Source of the DNA: Methylotenera_A sp036675645
GTDB taxonomy: Bacteria > Pseudomonadota > Gammaproteobacteria > Burkholderiales > Methylophilaceae
Direction of reading: 5' to 3'
Length of the DNA: 7,839 nucleotides
Assembly: GCA_036675645.1 (NCBI GenBank)
Contig: JAKFEP010000006.1
Span: 1 to 7,839, forward strand
Shown in pieces: positions 6,215 to 7,839 of this stretch. The translations under genes and the position numbers were made by a program. The notes under the pieces are model-generated. The model was not told where the DNA came from. It ran no database searches and worked only from the letters and a program-made list of their open reading frames with translations. Positions within the stretch are counted from its first letter, which is position 1. Every line of letters begins with the position of its first letter.

Positions 6215-6242
6215 AGCATAAAACAACCACAAAAAAATTCAA
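6215..6242 (-). promoter_or_regulatory. Candidate sigma-70 promoter of the PepSY gene
   Basis: On the minus strand TTGAAT (6242-6237) is separated by 16 bp from TATGCT (6220-6215). Each box matches four of six consensus bases. The predicted start near 6208 would leave a leader of about 55 nt before the ATG at 6152. The surrounding DNA is AT-rich, so chance boxes are common. Confidence 0.4.
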
Positions 6243-6257
6243 TAAGTGTTTGAATAT

Positions 6258-6284
6258 TTTACATTTTTTACATAATATTTACAC
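6258..6284 (-). repeat. Three phased ATGTAAA boxes upstream of the PepSY promoter
   Basis: On the minus strand, GTGTAAA (6284-6278), ATGTAAA (6273-6267) and ATGTAAA (6264-6258) occur at 11- and 9-bp spacing, just upstream of the candidate -35 box. Iteration at about one helical turn is typical of sites for OmpR/PhoP-like regulators, but it could be ordinary AT-rich or UP-element-like DNA. Confidence 0.35.
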
Positions 6285-6309
6285 ATTTGGCTAAAGACAA
6301 CCAAGAATA

Positions 6310-6325
6310 TGGTTACCCATAACCA
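6310..6325 (-). terminator. Small hairpin just downstream of thyA
   Basis: TGGTTA (6310-6315) and TAACCA (6320-6325) form a perfect 6-bp stem with a CCCA loop, 10 bp beyond the thyA stop. A second AACCA at 6299-6303 could pair instead with TGGTT at 6310-6314. No T run of useful length follows on the minus strand, so termination is uncertain. Confidence 0.3.
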
Positions 6326-6334
6326 ATCAGGTGA

Positions 6335-7129
6335 TTAAACTGCCACTAGGCCTTTAATGGGCGGATGCGGATCATAATTTTCTAAGCTAAAGTCTTCGAA
6401 CTTAAAGCTGAAAATATCATTCACTGTTGGGTTGATGCGCATGATAGGCAGGGCACGCAAATCGCGCGAAAGCTGTTCATTGACTTGATCAAAATGGTTG
6501 TTGTAAATATGGGCATCGCCAAGCGTATGCACAAAATCACCCAACTTCAAATTACATACTTGCGCCACCATCATGGTAAGCAAGGCATAAGAAGCAATGT
6601 TAAAGGGCACACCTAAAAATATATCGGCACTACGTTGATATAACTGGCAACTCAATTTTCCATCAGCAACATAAAACTGAAAAAAGGCGTGGCACGGTGG
6701 TAATTTCATTTTATCCACATCAGCCACATTCCAGGCACTGACAATGAGCCGGCGCGAGTCTGGATTCGTTTTAATAGCATTCACCACTTGCGCAATCTGA
6801 TCAATGTGGGTGCCATCTGGTTTTGGCCAATTGCGCCATTGGTAGCCATACACTGGGCCCAGGTTGCCGTTTTCATCCGCCCATTCATCCCAAATACGCA
6901 CCCCGTTCTCTTTCAGGTAGGCGATATTGGTGCTGCCCTGCAAAAACCACAGCAACTCATGAATAATCGATTTTAGATGCACTTTTTTGGTGGTCAGTAG
7001 CGGAAAGCCAGCATTTAAGTCAAAGCGCATTTGATAGCCAAATACCGATACCGTCCCGGTGCCAGTGCGGTCATGCTTTTGCGCACCGTGGGCTAACACA
7101 TGTCTCAGTAAATCGGTATATTGTTTCAT
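6335..7129 (-). CDS. thyA: Thymidylate synthase
   Basis: This encodes thymidylate synthase, which makes dTMP from dUMP using methylene-tetrahydrofolate and releases dihydrofolate, the substrate of FolA. It is 264 residues, the same length as the E. coli enzyme. Visible landmarks are Arg21 in DRTGTGT (dUMP phosphate binding), the catalytic Cys146 in LPPCHAFFQFYV, the dUMP-binding stretch YQRSADIFLGVPFN (Arg166, Ser167, Asp169, Asn177), LGDAHIYNNH (His207, Tyr209) and the C-terminal tail PIKGLVAV that closes over the active site. The start ATG overlaps the stop of thrC (ATGA), and no separate ribosome binding site stands out, so translation is probably coupled to thrC. Confidence 0.97.
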   Translation of the reverse strand: MKQYTDLLRHVLAHGAQKHDRTGTGTVSVFGYQMRFDLNAGFPLLTTKKVHLKSIIHELLWFLQGSTNIAYLKENGVRIWDEWADENGNLGPVYGYQWRNWPKPDGTHIDQIAQVVNAIKTNPDSRRLIVSAWNVADVDKMKLPPCHAFFQFYVADGKLSCQLYQRSADIFLGVPFNIASYALLTMMVAQVCNLKLGDFVHTLGDAHIYNNHFDQVNEQLSRDLRALPIMRINPTVNDIFSFKFEDFSLENYDPHPPIKGLVAV

Positions 7130-7839
7130 TGGCTTTTTGTCGCTATAAACGCTTTAATCGCATCAACACTCACATCCATTACCTCAAATTTTTGTGGCAA
7201 ATCTTCTATATTATTCAGGCTTTCAGGCCGCTCTGGTGCTTGGCCTAGCGCTTCTACAATGGCATCTTCAAACTTAGCAGGTAGCGCGGTCTCTAGCACC
7301 AGCATTGGGATATTTTTATCCCTTAATTGTTGCGCAACTTTCAATCCATCTGCGGTGTGCGTGTCGATGACCACATTATATTGAGCTTTAGTTTCACGAA
7401 TAGCTTGCATCCGGTTTGCGTGACTGCTGCTACCCGAGGTAAAACCATAATCCGCCAACTGTGGCAGCAATTCTTTAATATCGAATGCACCGCCTTTATC
7501 CACACTATTCCATAATTTGCGTACGATTGTGCCATCGCGCCCAACCAAATCAAACACAAAGCGCTCAAAATTACTCGCTTTGCTGATGTCCATCGAAGGG
7601 CTACTGGTGTGGTATGTATTGGCCGCACTGCGTGGGCGATAAATGCCTGTTTTAAAGAACTCATCCAGCACATCATTTTCGTTGGTTGCGACGACTAATT
7701 TGTCGATCGGTAAGCCCATCATGCGCGCGATATGGCCTGCGCATACGTTACCAAAATTACCACTAGGTACTGCAAAATCCACCTTCTGGTTATTATTTTC
7801 AGTGACCGCAAAATAACCCTTAAAGTAATACACCACCTG
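7126..7839 (-). CDS. thrC: Threonine synthase, C-terminal half (5' end outside window)
   Basis: This is the C-terminal about 238 residues of threonine synthase, the PLP enzyme that converts O-phosphohomoserine to threonine in the last step of threonine biosynthesis. The reading frame continues past the window edge; the GTG near the edge is an internal valine codon in a QVVYYF stretch. The glycine-rich PLP-phosphate loop VPSGNFGN is present (about 25 residues into the visible part), followed by AGHIARMMGLP and NENDVLDEFF, as in the long (about 470-480 residue) ThrC type of proteobacteria. The PLP lysine lies in the missing half. The end overlaps the thyA start by 4 bp, so the two genes form one transcription unit. 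Confidence 0.95.
   Translation of the reverse strand, partial: QVVYYFKGYFAVTENNNQKVDFAVPSGNFGNVCAGHIARMMGLPIDKLVVATNENDVLDEFFKTGIYRPRSAANTYHTSSPSMDISKASNFERFVFDLVGRDGTIVRKLWNSVDKGGAFDIKELLPQLADYGFTSGSSSHANRMQAIRETKAQYNVVIDTHTADGLKVAQQLRDKNIPMLVLETALPAKFEDAIVEALGQAPERPESLNNIEDLPQKFEVMDVSVDAIKAFIATKSQ

Noticed and set aside
7341..7676. Alternative minus-strand frame of 111 codons within thrC
   Set aside because: It overlaps the threonine synthase frame on the same strand, which has clear family motifs; the alternative shows none.

Overview
The window looks like a chromosomal segment of a moderately AT-rich betaproteobacterium. A methylotroph of the Methylophilaceae/Nitrosomonadales type is my best guess, inferred from protein style and gene mix rather than from a marker gene. 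I see no rRNA, tRNA, CRISPR array, transposase, phage gene or attachment site, and codon use appears even throughout.

Layout, left to right. (1) The 3' part of a fold-type I PLP-dependent Orn/Lys/Arg decarboxylase runs forward to 910. It converges through a short hairpin region on folA (dihydrofolate reductase, minus strand, 978-1460). (2) Divergent from folA across only 48 bp is a tight three-gene forward operon: a GlrK/QseE-type sensor kinase (1509-2972, TTG start), a QseG/YfhG-type lipoprotein (2974-3564) and a GlrR/QseF-type sigma-54 response regulator (3595-4965). (3) A 212-bp intergenic region (4966-5177) follows. It holds two palindromes matching the TGTC-N10-GACA motif known for GlrR of enteric bacteria (one exact, one with a single mismatch) and a -24/-12 sigma-54 promoter. 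This leads into a small exported two-EF-hand protein (5178-5528) with a strong intrinsic terminator. (4) Convergent to it is a small exported protein with two PepSY-like repeats (5625-6152, minus). (5) At the right are thyA (6335-7129) and the 3' half of thrC (7126-7839), both on the minus strand and overlapping by ATGA.

How the parts fit. ThyA and FolA are the two enzymes of the dTMP/folate cycle and lie on the same strand, but here they are separated by the signalling block and two small exported proteins. The kinase, lipoprotein and regulator form a complete envelope-signalling module. The most interesting point is that the promoter region just downstream carries everything a GlrR-sigma-54 target needs. 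In enteric bacteria this system is known for driving the small RNA GlmY, next to glrK. Here the adjacent predicted target is a periplasmic calcium-binding-type protein. This regulatory link is an inference from sequence motifs and spacing, and it can be tested directly.
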